From Bradyrhizobium sp. 149 (GTDB lineage Bacteria > Pseudomonadota > Alphaproteobacteria > Rhizobiales > Xanthobacteraceae), in NCBI RefSeq assembly GCF_023073915.1, contig NZ_JADPKK010000022.1, positions 1,550,001 to 1,614,000 of the forward strand: a stretch of DNA of 64,000 nucleotides. Direction: 5' to 3'. Made by a program: the position numbers and the translations under genes. The notes beneath the pieces were generated by a model that saw only the letters and a list, made by a program, of their open reading frames with translations, was not told where the DNA came from and did no database searches. Shown here piece after piece: positions 41,754 to 50,710 of the stretch; the stretch's first letter is position 1, and each line of letters opens with the position of its first letter.

Positions 41754-44700
41754 CTAGGCGTCCAGCAGGTCGAGGAACTCCTCGACCCGGCTGAACGGAT
41801 CCGCGTCACGGCGGCCGGCGTAAACGACGCGGTCGCCGTCCCGCTGCAGCGATCGCGCCTCGGATTTTGCCCTGAATTTCCGCAGCCGCCCCGGCAGGAA
41901 TGTCGCGGCGACGGCCTCGGGCCCGACATCGAGCCGGACGATGCCGCGCCGCTTGCAGTCGATCCGGAGCCTGGCGGATGCGAAGAAGTCGCGCGCCTCC
42001 GGCGGCAGCCTGCCGAACCGACGCGAGATCTCCTCCTCCAGATCTTCCAGATCGTCGTCGCTTCGGCACCTGGCAGCACGCCCGTAGATTTCAAGTCGGA
42101 CCGCCTCGGATTGCACATAGCCTTCGGGCAGCATGTCGGCCAGCGGCATGTTGAGATCGGGCACCCACAGATCGGCGCCGGTGTCGCTGGTGCGCTCGGA
42201 GGCGCGCTTGAGAAGGTGACTGTAGAGCACGGGTCCGAACACCTGGACGTGCCCAGACTGCTGCTCCGAGAACAGATCACCGGCGCCCCTGAGGTCGAGG
42301 TCGCGCTCGCTGATCGCAAAGCCGGCACCCGGCTTGCTGAACTCCTCCAGCACCGCGAGACGCTTCTCGGACTGCTCCGAGGTCGATTCCGTCAGCAGAT
42401 GGGCAAACGCGCGCGTGCCGCCGCGTCCGACCCGACCTCTGAGCTGATGCAGCTGCGCAAGTCCGAATTTTTCCGGCCAGCACACCACGATGGTGTTGGC
42501 GCGCGGAATATCGAGGCCGCTTTCCACAATGTTGGTCGCCAGCAGCACATCCGCCTCGCCATCGACGAAACTCATCATGCGGTCGTCGATCTCGTCCACG
42601 GGCAATCTGCCGTGAAGGCAGACGATGCGCAGCTCCGGCGCGACCGATTGCACACGGGCCAGCATCGGTTCCAGATCCTGGATGCGCGGACAGATCAGGA
42701 AGCTCTGACCGTGCCGCCTGCGCTCACGCAGCAGCGCTGCGGCAATGGCAGCGTCGGACAGCGGCGCGATCCTGGTCACGATGGGAAGGCGATGAACCGG
42801 CGGCGAAGCGATCACGCTGAGATCCCTGAATCCTGCAAGACCCGCCGCGAGCGTGCGCGGGATCGGCGTGGCGCTCATCCACAGCGAATGGGCCCCCTTG
42901 GCGAGACCCGAAAGCTTCGCTTTCTCCGCCGCCCCGAAATGCTGCTCTTCGTCGATGATGACGAGGCCGAGGTCGGCGAACTTCACGTCCTTTGCCGCAA
43001 GAGCCTGCGTGCCGACCACGACTTTCAGCGTGCCGCGCCGCAGCCCCTCCTTGGTCTCTCGCGTCTCCGGGCCTGAACTGGCCCGCGACAGGCTTCCCAC
43101 CTCGATCCCGAGGGGGCCGAACCGTTTGCGGAAGGTTTCGACATGCTGCCGCGCCAGGACGGTCGTCGGCGCCGCGATCGCCACCTGCTTGCCGGACAGC
43201 GCCGCCGCGGCCGCCGCCCGCAGCGCGACCTCGGTCTTGCCGAAACCGACGTCACCGCAGATCACCCTGTCCATGGGATGGCCCGACGCCAGATCGTCGA
43301 GCACGTCCTGGATCGCCTGGGCCTGGTCGACGGTCGTGAAATAGGGGAAGCGCGCCACGAATTTCTCGTAAGCAGGCCCCGGCGGCACCAATTTGGGTGC
43401 ACGGCGGCGGCGACGCTGGCTGATGTGTTTGGCGAGCGCCTTGGCGGCCATCTGGATTTCCGCTTCCGCCGCGGTGCGCCGCGCCCACCAGCTGCTGCCG
43501 TCCGCCTTGTCCAGCGTCAGCTTGCCGGGCTCGCCGGCATAGGGCCAGATCACCGCAAGATCGGCCGGCGGAACGAGCACGGCATTGTCGCCCGCGAATT
43601 TGAGCCTGATCATCTCGCGTCGCGATCCCCTGCCCATGTCGAGGGTCTGCAAGCCGTCGAGCACGGCGAGCCCGCGTTGCAGATGGACGATGGCGGCGCC
43701 CTTTTCCGGCACGTCGGGATGGTCGAAAGCCGGATTCCAGGCGCGCGCCATGGGCTGGGGATGATGGGCCCGGCTGCCGAGCACGTCGGACGCGGTCACG
43801 ACGACGAGCGGCTTGCGGCCGGCGGCAATGAACCCCGCGTCGAAATCGGCCAGCAGCGCGGCTTCGCGGCTCCGTCCCTTCGTCACCTCGCTCCAATCGG
43901 CCAGGCGATCCGCCTTGATGCCGCTCATGCGCTCCATCGCGCGAAGGTCGTCCTCGACGGCCGCGACAAACAGCAGCCGCGATCCGCCGCGCTGCATGTC
44001 GGCGATGAAGGCGCGAAGCGCCTTGCGCGGCGAGGCCAGCTTCGAGAACTCCGGCGTCGAGAGGAAGGCGGCCTTGCGCGGCAGCACGCTGATGCGCTTC
44101 TTCAGCTGCTTCCAGTCCGCCTGCCCCATATACTCACGCGCCGCATCCCTGCGGCCTGCGGCGTCCTCGATCGTACCCAGCCAGCTTTCGGCGTGGGCCG
44201 ACACCCCGGCATCCGCGATCCATCGCGCGCCGCTGCAATAATCCGGCAGCGTCGCCCGCTGTCCACGCGTAGCTCCCAGCGCGACCCGCTCCGACATGGG
44301 GTCGATGATCAATTCCCTGGTCTCGTAGACGACCTCGTGCTCGATCGGATCGACCGCGACGATCTTGCGGATCGTGTCGCCGGAATGCTCGATCCGGAAT
44401 GGAGCGAGCGCACCGGCGGGAAATACTTCGAACGTCTTGCCGTGGAACAGGACGCCGCCGGGATACTCCGCCTCTTCGTCGAGATCGTAGCCGAGAGCTT
44501 CCAGCCGCGTCTCCAGCTCGGGCTCGGAATAGGCCGCGCCCACCTTCAGCGTCAGGCTCGATCGCGACCAGCTCGCTGGCAGCGGCAGCCGTTCCATGAT
44601 GGCTTCCGCGGTCGACACCAGGAAGACGGGCTTCTTTGCCTTGGCGAGACGTCGCAGCACCGAGCTGCGCCGGCCCGCGATCTCGCGGGATGGCTCGAGG

Positions 44701-45065
44701 CCGTCGAAGGGCAGCGTGTTCAGGCGCGGAAACACCAGCACCTCGACGGAGGGATCGAGGGCGTGGATCACGCCGCCCAGCCGCTCCGCCCTGCTCTCGT
44801 CGTCGCAGAGAAACACGAGGCCGTCGTGCCCGGACTTCTCCCACTGCTCCAGCAGATGCAGCGCCAGCATGCCGAGCGGCGATGAGGACGCGACCGCGGA
44901 ACGCGAGGGGCTCTGGTTCGCGTGCTTGCTCTTGGAGCTCGTGCGTCTCGAGACGCGGCTTTTTGAGCTCCTGGTTGTTGAGCTCTTGCTTTTTGTCTTT
45001 ATCGCGCCGGTCGTGGCCCGGGCTTTCCTGGTGGGCGCCAATGTGTATCCAACTTTGTTTCGCAA
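41754..45065 (-). CDS. Mfd-like transcription-repair coupling factor paralogue (DEAD/DEAH helicase)
   Basis: About 1100 residues from a TTG start (45065), which is uncertain. A Ser/Lys/Arg-rich stretch covers residues 18-60, followed by a UvrB-like domain (LNTLPFDGLEPSREIAGRRS). A weak version of the RNA-polymerase-interacting domain reads IVHLQRGLAVLDG where Mfd usually has a VVHxxHGIGxxxG pattern. The translocase has GDVGFGKTEVA, IIDEEQHFG, SATPIPRTL, VESGLDIPRANT and LHQLRGRVGRG. The TRCF C-terminal domain is present. Because the polymerase-contact motif is degenerate, this is probably a second Mfd-like helicase rather than the housekeeping one. Confidence 0.85.
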   Translation of the reverse strand: MRNKVGYTLAPTRKARATTGAIKTKSKSSTTRSSKSRVSRRTSSKSKHANQSPSRSAVASSSPLGMLALHLLEQWEKSGHDGLVFLCDDESRAERLGGVIHALDPSVEVLVFPRLNTLPFDGLEPSREIAGRRSSVLRRLAKAKKPVFLVSTAEAIMERLPLPASWSRSSLTLKVGAAYSEPELETRLEALGYDLDEEAEYPGGVLFHGKTFEVFPAGALAPFRIEHSGDTIRKIVAVDPIEHEVVYETRELIIDPMSERVALGATRGQRATLPDYCSGARWIADAGVSAHAESWLGTIEDAAGRRDAAREYMGQADWKQLKKRISVLPRKAAFLSTPEFSKLASPRKALRAFIADMQRGGSRLLFVAAVEDDLRAMERMSGIKADRLADWSEVTKGRSREAALLADFDAGFIAAGRKPLVVVTASDVLGSRAHHPQPMARAWNPAFDHPDVPEKGAAIVHLQRGLAVLDGLQTLDMGRGSRREMIRLKFAGDNAVLVPPADLAVIWPYAGEPGKLTLDKADGSSWWARRTAAEAEIQMAAKALAKHISQRRRRRAPKLVPPGPAYEKFVARFPYFTTVDQAQAIQDVLDDLASGHPMDRVICGDVGFGKTEVALRAAAAAALSGKQVAIAAPTTVLARQHVETFRKRFGPLGIEVGSLSRASSGPETRETKEGLRRGTLKVVVGTQALAAKDVKFADLGLVIIDEEQHFGAAEKAKLSGLAKGAHSLWMSATPIPRTLAAGLAGFRDLSVIASPPVHRLPIVTRIAPLSDAAIAAALLRERRRHGQSFLICPRIQDLEPMLARVQSVAPELRIVCLHGRLPVDEIDDRMMSFVDGEADVLLATNIVESGLDIPRANTIVVCWPEKFGLAQLHQLRGRVGRGGTRAFAHLLTESTSEQSEKRLAVLEEFSKPGAGFAISERDLDLRGAGDLFSEQQSGHVQVFGPVLYSHLLKRASERTSDTGADLWVPDLNMPLADMLPEGYVQSEAVRLEIYGRAARCRSDDDLEDLEEEISRRFGRLPPEARDFFASARLRIDCKRRGIVRLDVGPEAVAATFLPGRLRKFRAKSEARSLQRDGDRVVYAGRRDADPFSRVEEFLDLLDA

Positions 45066-45206
45066 ATAGAGACGAGCGACGACGAGCCCTGCCGTCGAGC
45101 TCCGTCGATAACGCGCCTCGGGCCTGAGCGCCCAATGACGTCATTACAATTTTGCAATTGCGATGAAAAGCAGAGACACGGGGCCAAGGCAAGCGCCCTG
45201 AACGGG

Positions 45207-45467
45207 CTATTGCAGGACCTTCGGCAGCACCACGACCACGTCCACGCTCTGCGCGAGGATATGCGTTGCGACCACCGCAAGCTGGTGCGAGAACTCGTCC
45301 TCGATCTCGGCCGCGCAGTCTTCGTTGCAGGCGATGGCAAACAGCAGATTGCCGTCGATCTCGTCAAACCGGATGCCGGCGAAGAGGCGATCGAAAATCT
45401 CGGCGCCCGCGATGTACGCGATTCGCGCCTGGATGGCCTGGTCCTCGACGAGTGACAACTTCCTCAT
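45207..45467 (-). CDS. Small hypothetical protein
   Basis: 86 residues from ATG 45467 (a longer start at 45491 is possible). The composition is protein-like with an acidic centre (IRFDEIDGNLLFAIACNEDC) and a hydrophobic C-terminus (SVDVVVVLPKVL). I do not recognise the family. It is divergent from the DUF3750 gene with about 28 bp between starts. Confidence 0.55.
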   Translation of the reverse strand: MRKLSLVEDQAIQARIAYIAGAEIFDRLFAGIRFDEIDGNLLFAIACNEDCAAEIEDEFSHQLAVVATHILAQSVDVVVVLPKVLQ

Positions 45468-45495
45468 GAACGCAACATATGGCCGCAGCACCCGA

Positions 45496-46320
45496 ATGCA
45501 AGAGCAGGACAGCGCTGGCGCGGCGTGCCCCGCGAACTATATTGGTGGCATCATCCCGCCCGATCACCGTTCGCCCTTGAGAAAATTCTTGATCCTGTTC
45601 CTGCTGCTGATCTTCCTGCCGCTCGGCGTGTCGGCCGGCCGCTATTATCTGCGCGGCGACGGCCGCGGCAATTGGCAGACGGCGGATCGCTCCAGCGCCG
45701 GCCTGCTGCCGCCCGCGTCCAGCAATCCGGACGCGCTGATCCGCGTGTTCGCCGCGCGCACGGTGCGCTGGCGGAGCATTTTTGCCGTCCACACCTGGAT
45801 CGTCGTCAAGGACAAGGGCGCCGCCACCTACAGCCGCTACGACTACACGGCGTGGGGCGACCCGATTCGCAGCAACGGCTTTGCGCCCGACGGCCGCTGG
45901 TTCGGCGCCCTGCCTGAAACGGTCGTCGCGGTCGACGGCGCGCGGGCTGAAGCGTTGATTCCGAAGATCCGTGACGTCATCGAGAATTACAGGTTCCGCG
46001 CCTATGGCGACTACAGCGCATGGCCGGGACCGAATTCCAACACTTTCGTGCAGGCGGCGCTGGACGCCGTTCCCGAGCTGCGCGCCGTGCTGCCACCGAC
46101 CGCGATCGGCAAGGACTTTCCCTACAGCGGACGCTGGGCCGGCATCACGGCCTCCGGCACCGGGCTCTACGCCTCGCTGTCGGGCTATCTCGGCATGACC
46201 ATCGGCTGGGTCGAGGGAGTCGAGATCAATTTCCTCGGCGCGGTGCTCGGCCTCGATATCCGCCGCCCGGCGCTGAAGCTTCCTGGCATTGGCCGCCTGG
46301 GTGTCGCCGCCGGCGCGTAG
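45496..46320 (+). CDS. DUF3750-like membrane-anchored protein
   Basis: About 274 residues from ATG 45496; the start is uncertain because no SD is visible. A hydrophobic segment near residue 35 (FLILFLLLIFLPLGVSAG) is a signal anchor. The rest matches DUF3750 in my recollection (VHTWIVVKDKGAATYSRYDY; PGPNSNTFVQAALD with a Cys/His-free NxNTF motif). It probably faces the periplasm; the function is unknown. Confidence 0.7.
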   Translation: MQEQDSAGAACPANYIGGIIPPDHRSPLRKFLILFLLLIFLPLGVSAGRYYLRGDGRGNWQTADRSSAGLLPPASSNPDALIRVFAARTVRWRSIFAVHTWIVVKDKGAATYSRYDYTAWGDPIRSNGFAPDGRWFGALPETVVAVDGARAEALIPKIRDVIENYRFRAYGDYSAWPGPNSNTFVQAALDAVPELRAVLPPTAIGKDFPYSGRWAGITASGTGLYASLSGYLGMTIGWVEGVEINFLGAVLGLDIRRPALKLPGIGRLGVAAGA

Positions 46321-46383
46321 CGACATTGTCCTTCCAATGTGTGCTTCAGATCACAGCGGAATTGTGCGCCTTGGCCTAGGATG

Positions 46384-46491
46384 AACTTGCATGGCCGCAA
46401 ACAAGGTAACGGCGGTACGCACGAGGCTGGAGAGACCACCAACAGCTACGGACTGTTGAAGCCGCTGGGGTGAAGAACTCGGCGGCTTTTT
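46384..46491 (+). ncRNA. Candidate small RNA or 3' UTR with two stem-loops
   Basis: Between 46320 and 46525 there is no gene on the plus strand. A stem CAACAG-CTACGGA-CTGTTG (46440-46458) is followed directly by a second stem and a T-run. This is the shape of an Hfq-type small RNA or of a processed 3' end of the DUF3750 mRNA. The 5' end and promoter are not identified; the start given is arbitrary. Confidence 0.35.
46459..46491 (+). terminator. Intrinsic terminator
   Basis: AAGCCGC (46459-46465) pairs with GCGGCTT (46482-46488) around a 16-nt loop, and five T follow from 46487. Orientation fits termination of plus-strand transcription. Confidence 0.65.
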
Positions 46492-46525
46492 CTCCGCGTA
46501 TCGCTTCGCTTCTATCGTCTTTCTT

Positions 46526-46834
46526 CTATTGCTTCTCTTGGGGATCGGACAGCCTCCGCTGCTCGCGTTCTTCTTCGATCTGCCGTTCCGCTTCGAGCCA
46601 GAACTCCACGTCGCGATCGGCCGGGCGACCGGCCTCCTCCCAGAGTTCATAGGCGCGCGCGCGCACCTTGCCGCGCCGCATCATGCGAAGCAGCTTTTGC
46701 TTCAGCTCCTCCGCGAAGCTCCTGAATCGCTGGACCGTGCTTTCGTCTTTGACAAGCGAAGCCGCTCGCGTTGCGAGTTCGATCTGGTGCTCTATCTTTT
46801 GCTGCTCGTCCACCGCAAATACCGCCGTCGCCAC
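46526..46834 (-). CDS. DUF2934 protein
   Basis: 102 residues. A helical N-terminal half (EHQIELATRAASLVKDE) is joined to a C-terminal DUF2934 motif (RARAYELWEEAGRPADRDVE). DUF2934 is a short helical domain of unknown function, common in rhizobia. It lies downstream of two other small genes on the same strand. Confidence 0.75.
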   Translation of the reverse strand: MATAVFAVDEQQKIEHQIELATRAASLVKDESTVQRFRSFAEELKQKLLRMMRRGKVRARAYELWEEAGRPADRDVEFWLEAERQIEEEREQRRLSDPQEKQ

Positions 46835-46898
46835 GGGCCTGCGTCGCAGCCCGTGCTGCCCAAAACCTCAATTCCCGCTGGAAGGCTCTGTTCCGCCC

Positions 46899-47084
46899 TC
46901 AATGCCACGTCGTGTCCGCTTCGACGATCACCACTCTTGTTTCGGGATCTTCCGTGGTGTTGCAGGTGCAGGGCATGCCCTCACCGCAGCGGCAGCCGCC
47001 CAATTTCTCACTCCAGGCGCGGAGCGGATGGTTTTCGCAGACCCATCCCAGACCGTAGCAGAATGGGCATCTCTTGTCGGTCAC
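46899..47084 (-). CDS. Small Cys-rich zinc-ribbon-like protein
   Basis: 61 residues from a GTG start that overlaps the preceding stop by 4 bp (GTGA), which suggests translational coupling. It has seven Cys: CPFC, then GWVCENHPLRAW, CRCG, MPCTCN. The pattern matches a short family I recall as widespread in Bradyrhizobium with unknown function. Zinc binding is inferred from the Cys pairs. Confidence 0.7.
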   Translation of the reverse strand: MTDKRCPFCYGLGWVCENHPLRAWSEKLGGCRCGEGMPCTCNTTEDPETRVVIVEADTTWH

Positions 47085-47242
47085 AGCGTATCCGGCGTCC
47101 GCATGGGGTTCGACTTGTCCTCGTTGCGCAACTCCTGCTCGGCCGCCTGCCAGAATTCTTGCTCGCGACCTTCCGGCTTGCCGGCTTGCTCCCACAAGCG
47201 GTGCGCGCGTTCTCTGATGTCCTGCTCGGTCGGCTCGGCCAT
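47081..47242 (-). CDS. Short DUF2934 protein
   Basis: 53 residues from ATG 47242 with AGGAGA five nt upstream. Nearly the entire protein is one DUF2934 unit (RERAHRLWEQAGKPEGREQE). The longer frame to 47347 is not protein-like. It is coupled to the Cys-rich gene. Confidence 0.75.
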   Translation of the reverse strand: MAEPTEQDIRERAHRLWEQAGKPEGREQEFWQAAEQELRNEDKSNPMRTPDTL

Positions 47243-47586
47243 GGCATCTCCTGGCGATGAGCACGGCCCCACCTTGGGGGGTATGGGGGCTTGGAGGCGG
47301 GGCCGTGCAGGCCAGCAATCGGCGGCGACGCTGGCCCGCTGAGTCAAGCCTCGATGGTGCGCAAGAGTTCCTATGTCGCAGGGCGATCACGCCAGTTCGA
47401 ACGAAGCGTAGTCGTTCAAAATGCCGGTGACGTGTCCGGCGCGGACCGCTTAGATCTGGGCAACGATGCTGCCGCATTCGTGGCGGCCGGACATCGGCCG
47501 GCCGAGAACGGTGGCATAGTCGAGCGCCCGGCTGTAGGCGAAATCCTCGATATGCACGATCAACGCGGCGAGCGAGAACGCTGCGA
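47243..47586. other. 344-bp gap with a 10-bp inverted repeat
   Basis: GCACGGCCCC at 47261-47270 pairs with GGGGCCGTGC at 47299-47308 just upstream of the DUF2934 start; this could be an operator or attenuator. The remainder contains only a short minus-strand open frame ending at 47450, which is too weak to call. Confidence 0.5.
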
Positions 47587-48243
47587 TCAGCTGAAATCCG
47601 CGATGCGGGCGTCGAGCGCAAACATGCTTTGATAAACTTCCGGCTCGCTCGCCCCGGCCATGACGTCGGGCGCAATTTCCGCGGCGTTCCGCAAGGCCGC
47701 TTGCAGCGAGGCGATGTCGAGCGCCTCGATCAGCAAAAGCCCCGCGAAAAAGCCCTCGTTCTTCCGCATGCCCTTCTCAGCGGTCCGCACCGATGTCCGC
47801 GCCTCGTCGGTCGCGCCGATCTGCATGGCGGCAATCCCGTCGCACGCAACGAGCGCCCGAGCCAAACCTTGGGGATCTCTCGGCAACGTCTCGATCCGCA
47901 GCGCCACGATCGATGCGCCCTCGCCCCGGCCTTCCCGCGCGATCATGACACCGCCGCCCCGCATGAAATTGCCGAGCTTCGGCATGATGCGCTGTGACCA
48001 CGGCGTCGGTGCGTTGAGGCGCGCCAGATAGGCCTCGCCGTCGAGGACCTCCGGCGTTTCCAGCTCATAGAGAATGAAGAAGCGGTCGATGTCGTCCCTT
48101 GCCGCACGGAATATACGCGATGCCAGGAAGCCCTTCGTCGTCACGCGCTCGGTCGTGTGCTCACGCGTCAGCCAGTGCCGGTAGTCGGTCAGGTCGTGAG
48201 CCTCGACGTCGCTCCAGATCGCGAGAAATCCCGTGCCGCGCAT
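47587..48243 (-). CDS. Uncharacterised protein of the TRAP/aroQ operon
   Basis: 218 residues from ATG 48243, preceded by GGAGG; an in-frame ATG 12 nt upstream is possible. The pattern (FLAIWSDVEAHDLTDYRHWL; FLASRIFRAARDDIDRFFIL; a repeat-like C-terminal half) suggests two ferredoxin-like alpha+beta barrel domains as in EthD/NIPSNAP-type proteins. No enzyme activity can be assigned. It follows aroQ by 14 nt in the leftward operon. Confidence 0.65.
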   Translation of the reverse strand: MRGTGFLAIWSDVEAHDLTDYRHWLTREHTTERVTTKGFLASRIFRAARDDIDRFFILYELETPEVLDGEAYLARLNAPTPWSQRIMPKLGNFMRGGGVMIAREGRGEGASIVALRIETLPRDPQGLARALVACDGIAAMQIGATDEARTSVRTAEKGMRKNEGFFAGLLLIEALDIASLQAALRNAAEIAPDVMAGASEPEVYQSMFALDARIADFS

Positions 48244-48257
48244 TCCGCCCTCCATGC

Positions 48258-48752
48258 CTACGCTTTGCCGCCGGCCGCAAGCCCGCGCAGAGCCGGCGCA
48301 ATGGTCTCGGGCAATTCCCCCAGCCGTTGGACGGCCGCGAGCATCGCGGCGAGATAGCCATATGGACCCAGGCCGCAAATGACCGCCGTGCAGGCACTCG
48401 AGGTGATCGAGTGGCGGTGCAGTTCGTCCCGCGCGTGAATGTTCGAGATATGCACCTCGATCTTCACGCCCTCGAATATCTTCAGCGCGTCGATCAGCGC
48501 GATCGAGGTGAATGAATAGGCTGCGGGATTCATGATGATGGCATCCGTGGTGCCATGGGCGGACTGGATCAGGCCGACGAGTTCGCCCTCCATGTTCGAT
48601 TGATGGAACGACACCGAAACACCGAGCTGATCGGCCATCGCCCGGCAGCTCGCCTCGATCTGCTTCAGCGTCGTCGAGCCGTAGATGTGGGGCTCGCGGA
48701 TGCCGAGGAAATTGAGATTGGGTCCGTTGAGGATCATGATCCTTGCGGCCAT
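48258..48752 (-). CDS. aroQ: Type II 3-dehydroquinate dehydratase
   Basis: 164 residues, close to the 145-155 of the family. LNGPNLNFLGIREPHIYG holds the flexible-loop catalytic Arg and Tyr; NPAAYSFTSIAL and HISNIHARDELHRHS carry the conserved Asn and His. The enzyme interconverts 3-dehydroquinate and 3-dehydroshikimate. Encoded with a TRAP transporter and GntR regulator, it is more likely catabolic (quinate/shikimate use) than biosynthetic. Confidence 0.88.
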   Translation of the reverse strand: MAARIMILNGPNLNFLGIREPHIYGSTTLKQIEASCRAMADQLGVSVSFHQSNMEGELVGLIQSAHGTTDAIIMNPAAYSFTSIALIDALKIFEGVKIEVHISNIHARDELHRHSITSSACTAVICGLGPYGYLAAMLAAVQRLGELPETIAPALRGLAAGGKA

Positions 48753-48782
48753 TTTCGCTTCCTTCGTTTGTTGCCGACGCGT

Positions 48783-50063
48783 CTAGCCGGCGAACCATTT
48801 GGCAGGGACTGTTACGAGCCCCGGGAACAGAACCATCAGTAACAGGACCACGAGCTGCGCGATCAAGAAGGGCCAGACGCCCTTGATGATGTCCTCCATG
48901 CTGATCCTGGAAACACCGCAAACCACATTGAGCACGATACCGACCGGCGGCGTGATCAGGCCGATCGCATTATTGATGATGAAGAGGACGCCAAAGTAAA
49001 CGGGATCGATGCCCGCCGCCTTGACGATCGGCATCAGGATCGGCGTGAGGATGAGGATGGTCGGCGTCATGTCGAGCGCCGTTCCCACGATCACCACCAC
49101 GACCATGATCGCCAGCATCAGGAGCGTGTTGTTGCCCATGAAAGGCTTCAGCAGGGTGACGATCTGTGCCGAAATCTCGGACACCGTAATCAGCCAGGAC
49201 GACACCAGAGCTGCGGCCACCAGAAACATCACGATGCTCGTCGTCAGGCCCGAGGAGACGAACACCTCGTAAAGCTGCGACAGCTTCAATTCCCGATAGA
49301 TGCAGGTCGCAACCAACAGGGAATAGACGGCGACGACCACCGCGGCTTCCGTCGGCGTGAAGATGCCGAAGCGCAGGCCGACCACGATGATGACCGGCAG
49401 CATCAGCGCCCAGAAGCCGTCGACCACCGCTTTCACCATTTCCGAGAACGATGCTCTCGGCGGGGGCGTCAGGTTCTCCTGGCGCACCACCCACCACCAG
49501 GCCAGGCAGAGTCCTGCCCCGAGCAACAGCCCGGGGACGATCCCGGCCAGAAACAGTTTTGAGATCGACACGCCCGCGGCAACACCGAAGATGACGAACC
49601 CGATGCTGGGCGGAATGACGGGCGCGATGATGCCGCCGGCCGCCACCAGACCCGCCGCATAGGACTTCTTGTGGCCCGCCGCCACCATCATCGGCACCAG
49701 CAAGGCGGCCAGCGCCGCGGCATCGGCCGCCGCAGAGCCCGAAAGCGACGCCAAGATGCAGGACGCGAGGATCGTGACATAACCAAGTCCGCCGCGAAAA
49801 TGACCGACTGCGACGAGCGCAACGTTGACGATTCGCTTGGCGAGACCGCCCTTGTTCATGACTTCGCCGGCCAGCATGAAGAAGGGAATGGCCATCAGCG
49901 GAAAGCTGTCCGCGCCGTTGATGACGTTCTGCGCCACGATCTGGGCGTCGAACATGTCGATCGTGCTCATCAGGGCCACGCCGCAGACGATCAGCGCAAA
50001 GGCGATCGGCATGCCCAGCGCCATGGCGCCGAGCAGCGAGAAGGTGAACACGGCAATCGTCAT
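48783..50063 (-). CDS. TRAP transporter large permease (DctM)
   Basis: 426 residues with about twelve membrane helices and the DctM signature regions (VIPPSIGFVIFGVAAGVSIS; GLITPPVGIVLNVVCGVS). It is the Na+-coupled permease of a tripartite ATP-independent transporter with the two upstream genes. The stop is 31 nt before the aroQ start. Confidence 0.94.
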   Translation of the reverse strand: MTIAVFTFSLLGAMALGMPIAFALIVCGVALMSTIDMFDAQIVAQNVINGADSFPLMAIPFFMLAGEVMNKGGLAKRIVNVALVAVGHFRGGLGYVTILASCILASLSGSAAADAAALAALLVPMMVAAGHKKSYAAGLVAAGGIIAPVIPPSIGFVIFGVAAGVSISKLFLAGIVPGLLLGAGLCLAWWWVVRQENLTPPPRASFSEMVKAVVDGFWALMLPVIIVVGLRFGIFTPTEAAVVVAVYSLLVATCIYRELKLSQLYEVFVSSGLTTSIVMFLVAAALVSSWLITVSEISAQIVTLLKPFMGNNTLLMLAIMVVVVIVGTALDMTPTILILTPILMPIVKAAGIDPVYFGVLFIINNAIGLITPPVGIVLNVVCGVSRISMEDIIKGVWPFLIAQLVVLLLMVLFPGLVTVPAKWFAG

Positions 50064-50124
50064 GGCGTGATCCCGGTGATTTTCAGGATGTGAGCGCCGG
50101 GCGCCACCATACGGGGAGACGACA

Positions 50125-50634
50125 TCAGTGCTCCTCCGATTCCCTGACGGCCACCATGTCGGCTTCGCTCGCCTGTCCGGAGATGACGCGGAACAGGTCG
50201 TAGAGAAGGATCACTCCGGCCGAAACGCCGAAGATCACGCCCACGCCATAGAAGATGCCAAGCGACAGGCCGGTCGCCGGCGCGCGGTCGTCGATATTGA
50301 TGATGGTCTGACGCCAGCTTCCCGAGAGCAGAAGCCAGTCGGCGAACAGCATCAGGCAGTAATTGACGATGAAGCAGACGCGCTTGCCGACGGCCGGCAG
50401 CATCCGCACGATGGTATCGACGCCGAGATGGGCGTGCTCGCGCATCGCCACGATCGCACCGAGAAAGGTCAGCCAGACCAGAAACCAGCGCGACAGCTCC
50501 TCCGAGATCGCGATGCCGGAGTTGAAGCCGTAGCGCAGCACCACGTTGCCGAACACCAGCACCACCATCACCGCGAGAAATGCGGCAATGATGCCCTTCA
50601 GCAGGGTGCAATAGAGGTCGAGAATCCGTGCCAT
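50125..50634 (-). CDS. TRAP transporter small permease (DctQ)
   Basis: 169 residues with four membrane helices (LKGIIAAFLAVMVVLVFGNV; SRWFLVWLTFLGAIVAMREH), as usual for DctQ. It links binding protein and large permease. A gap of 61 bp separates it from dctM. Confidence 0.92.
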   Translation of the reverse strand: MARILDLYCTLLKGIIAAFLAVMVVLVFGNVVLRYGFNSGIAISEELSRWFLVWLTFLGAIVAMREHAHLGVDTIVRMLPAVGKRVCFIVNYCLMLFADWLLLSGSWRQTIINIDDRAPATGLSLGIFYGVGVIFGVSAGVILLYDLFRVISGQASEADMVAVRESEEH

Positions 50635-50710
50635 GCGGGCCGTCCGGGCAAAGTCAGGTTCAGAGCCGGCCGACCGGCCGGCTCCGCCGCTTGCATGCTG
50701 ACGAGGTCGA

